From Methylotenera sp. (lineage in GTDB: Bacteria > Pseudomonadota > Gammaproteobacteria > Burkholderiales > Methylophilaceae): a DNA stretch of 64,000 bases. Made by a program: the position numbers and the translations under genes. Position 1 is the first letter of the stretch. Each line of letters begins with the position of its first letter. The notes beneath the pieces are model-generated. The model had not been told where the DNA came from. It searched no databases and saw nothing but the letters and a program-made list of their open reading frames with translations. Shown piece after piece: positions 63,407 to 64,000 of this stretch. The stretch covers positions 1-64,000 of the forward strand of contig JAKFVD010000029.1 of assembly GCA_021732365.1 (NCBI GenBank), written 5' to 3'.

Positions 63407-64000
63407 TTGGCCCATTCGTATTCACCGCTTACACCAACCCAAGTTTTATCAAAACGCGTTCAAAGCATCAAAGAATCCCCCACCCTTGCTATTACTGCAA
63501 AAGCTGGCAAATACAAATCTGAAGGTCGCCCAATTATTGGTTTAGCGGCTGGCGAACCAGATTTTGATACTCCACAGCATATTAAAGATGCGGCAATTGC
63601 CGCCATTAATGCGGGTTACACAAAATACACACCTGTAAGTGGAATCCCCGCACTTAAAAAAGCCATCGTCAATAAATTCAAAAATGAAAATGGTTTTGAT
63701 TATGCGGTGAATGAAGTCATCGTTGGCGTGGGCGGCAAGCAAACAATTTTCAATTTATGCTTAGCGGTGCTTAATAAAGGCGATGAAGTGATTGTGCCAG
63801 CGCCATATTGGGTGAGCTACGCCGATATCGCTATGGTGGCAGAAGCCGTGCCAGTGATTATTGAGTGCGGCATTGAACAAGGCTTTAAACTTTCACCAAA
63901 ACAGCTTGAGGCGGCCATTACACCTAAAACCAAATTAGTCATGTTTAATTCGCCATCTAACCCAACAGGCGCGGTTTACAACTTAGATGAATTAAAAGCG
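63407..64000 (+). CDS. Aspartate/aromatic aminotransferase, class I (5' part only)
   Basis: First 198 residues of a roughly 400-residue pyridoxal-phosphate enzyme. The visible part has LSKRVQSIKESPTLAITAKA, IGLAAGEPDFDTPQHI, GYTKYTPVSG, VGGKQTIFNL, APYWVSY and NSPSNPTGAVY, as in the aspartate aminotransferase (AAT-I gamma) group. The catalytic lysine lies beyond the window. The start is a TTG (63407); AAGGA lies about 9 bases upstream and no ATG is available. The uvrB-aminotransferase neighbourhood is common in betaproteobacteria. Confidence 0.9.
   Translation, partial: MAHSYSPLTPTQVLSKRVQSIKESPTLAITAKAGKYKSEGRPIIGLAAGEPDFDTPQHIKDAAIAAINAGYTKYTPVSGIPALKKAIVNKFKNENGFDYAVNEVIVGVGGKQTIFNLCLAVLNKGDEVIVPAPYWVSYADIAMVAEAVPVIIECGIEQGFKLSPKQLEAAITPKTKLVMFNSPSNPTGAVYNLDELKA

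Noticed and set aside
1..64000. CRISPR arrays, insertion sequences, prophage, toxin-antitoxin or restriction systems
   Set aside because: No regularly spaced repeats, transposase or integrase motifs, or defence-gene signatures seen in any frame.

Overview
The window looks like the chromosome of a Gram-negative betaproteobacterium with a moderately AT-rich genome. The best guess is a Methylophilaceae/Nitrosomonadales relative. That placement is inferred from conserved gene orders (fabF-pabC-mltG-tmk-holB-pilZ-tatD; rpsF-priB-rpsR-rplI; rpsB-tsf-pyrH-frr-uppS-cdsA-dxr-rseP-bamA-skp-lpxD-fabZ-lpxA-lpxB-rnhB) and from general resemblance of the proteins; no taxonomic marker gene is present. No insertion sequence, prophage or CRISPR array was seen. 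Most of the window is ordinary core chromosome, densely packed, with many short overlaps and an unusual number of TTG start codons.

Layout. 1-8.6 kb: a phosphorus-acquisition locus on the minus strand (TonB-dependent receptor, lipoprotein beta-propeller phytase, TolQ/TolR-type motor, TonB, alkaline phosphatase). Two promoters with Pho-box-like direct repeats sit ahead of the receptor and ahead of tolQ. 8.9-11.4 kb: divergent regulators (a membrane GGDEF-like protein with a degenerate active site and an AraC-type regulator), then a small BamE-like secreted protein. 11.5-23.8 kb: a metallo-beta-lactamase-fold hydrolase, tatD, pilZ, holB, tmk, mltG, pabC and the fatty-acid/phospholipid cluster fabF, acpP, fabG, fabD, fabH, plsX, rpmF, yceD. 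23.9-30.1 kb, plus strand: a two-subunit pyruvate carboxylase, a Maf/YceF nucleotide pyrophosphatase, a DUF4139 secreted protein and a tetrapyrrole-methylase-fold methyltransferase. 30.1-44.7 kb, minus strand: the lipid A / outer-membrane assembly / isoprenoid / translation cluster from rnhB back to rpsB. 44.9-48.3 kb, plus strand: map and glnD. 48.3-50.9 kb: DUF1428, two paralogous cupins, tRNA-Ser(UGA), def and a methylthioinosine phosphorylase-like gene. 51.0-54.3 kb: hpnCDE for squalene synthesis, preceded by a striking structured element. 54.3-58.7 kb: radA, dnaB, rplI, rpsR, priB, rpsF. 58.9-64 kb: alternative oxidase, SemiSWEET, uvrB, a secreted trypsin-like protease with TPR-like repeats, and the start of an aspartate aminotransferase.

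How the genes work together. The left-hand locus reads as one Pho-controlled machine: phytase and alkaline phosphatase release phosphate from organic phosphate, and a dedicated TonB system powers a receptor that could import the substrate or its products. The central clusters supply acyl-ACP (fab genes) to phospholipid (plsX, cdsA) and lipid A (lpxA, lpxD, lpxB, fabZ), outer-membrane protein assembly (bamA, skp, rseP), isoprenoid precursors (dxr, uppS) and, further right, squalene (hpnCDE).

The strongest candidates for something undescribed are (1) the Pho-controlled phytate/organophosphate TonB locus, and (2) the roughly 145-base inverted-repeat element whose last base abuts the hpnC start codon and whose helix would cover the hpnC ribosome-binding site. 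Start codons were chosen by Shine-Dalgarno spacing and promoter position where the longest reading frame was not the best supported.
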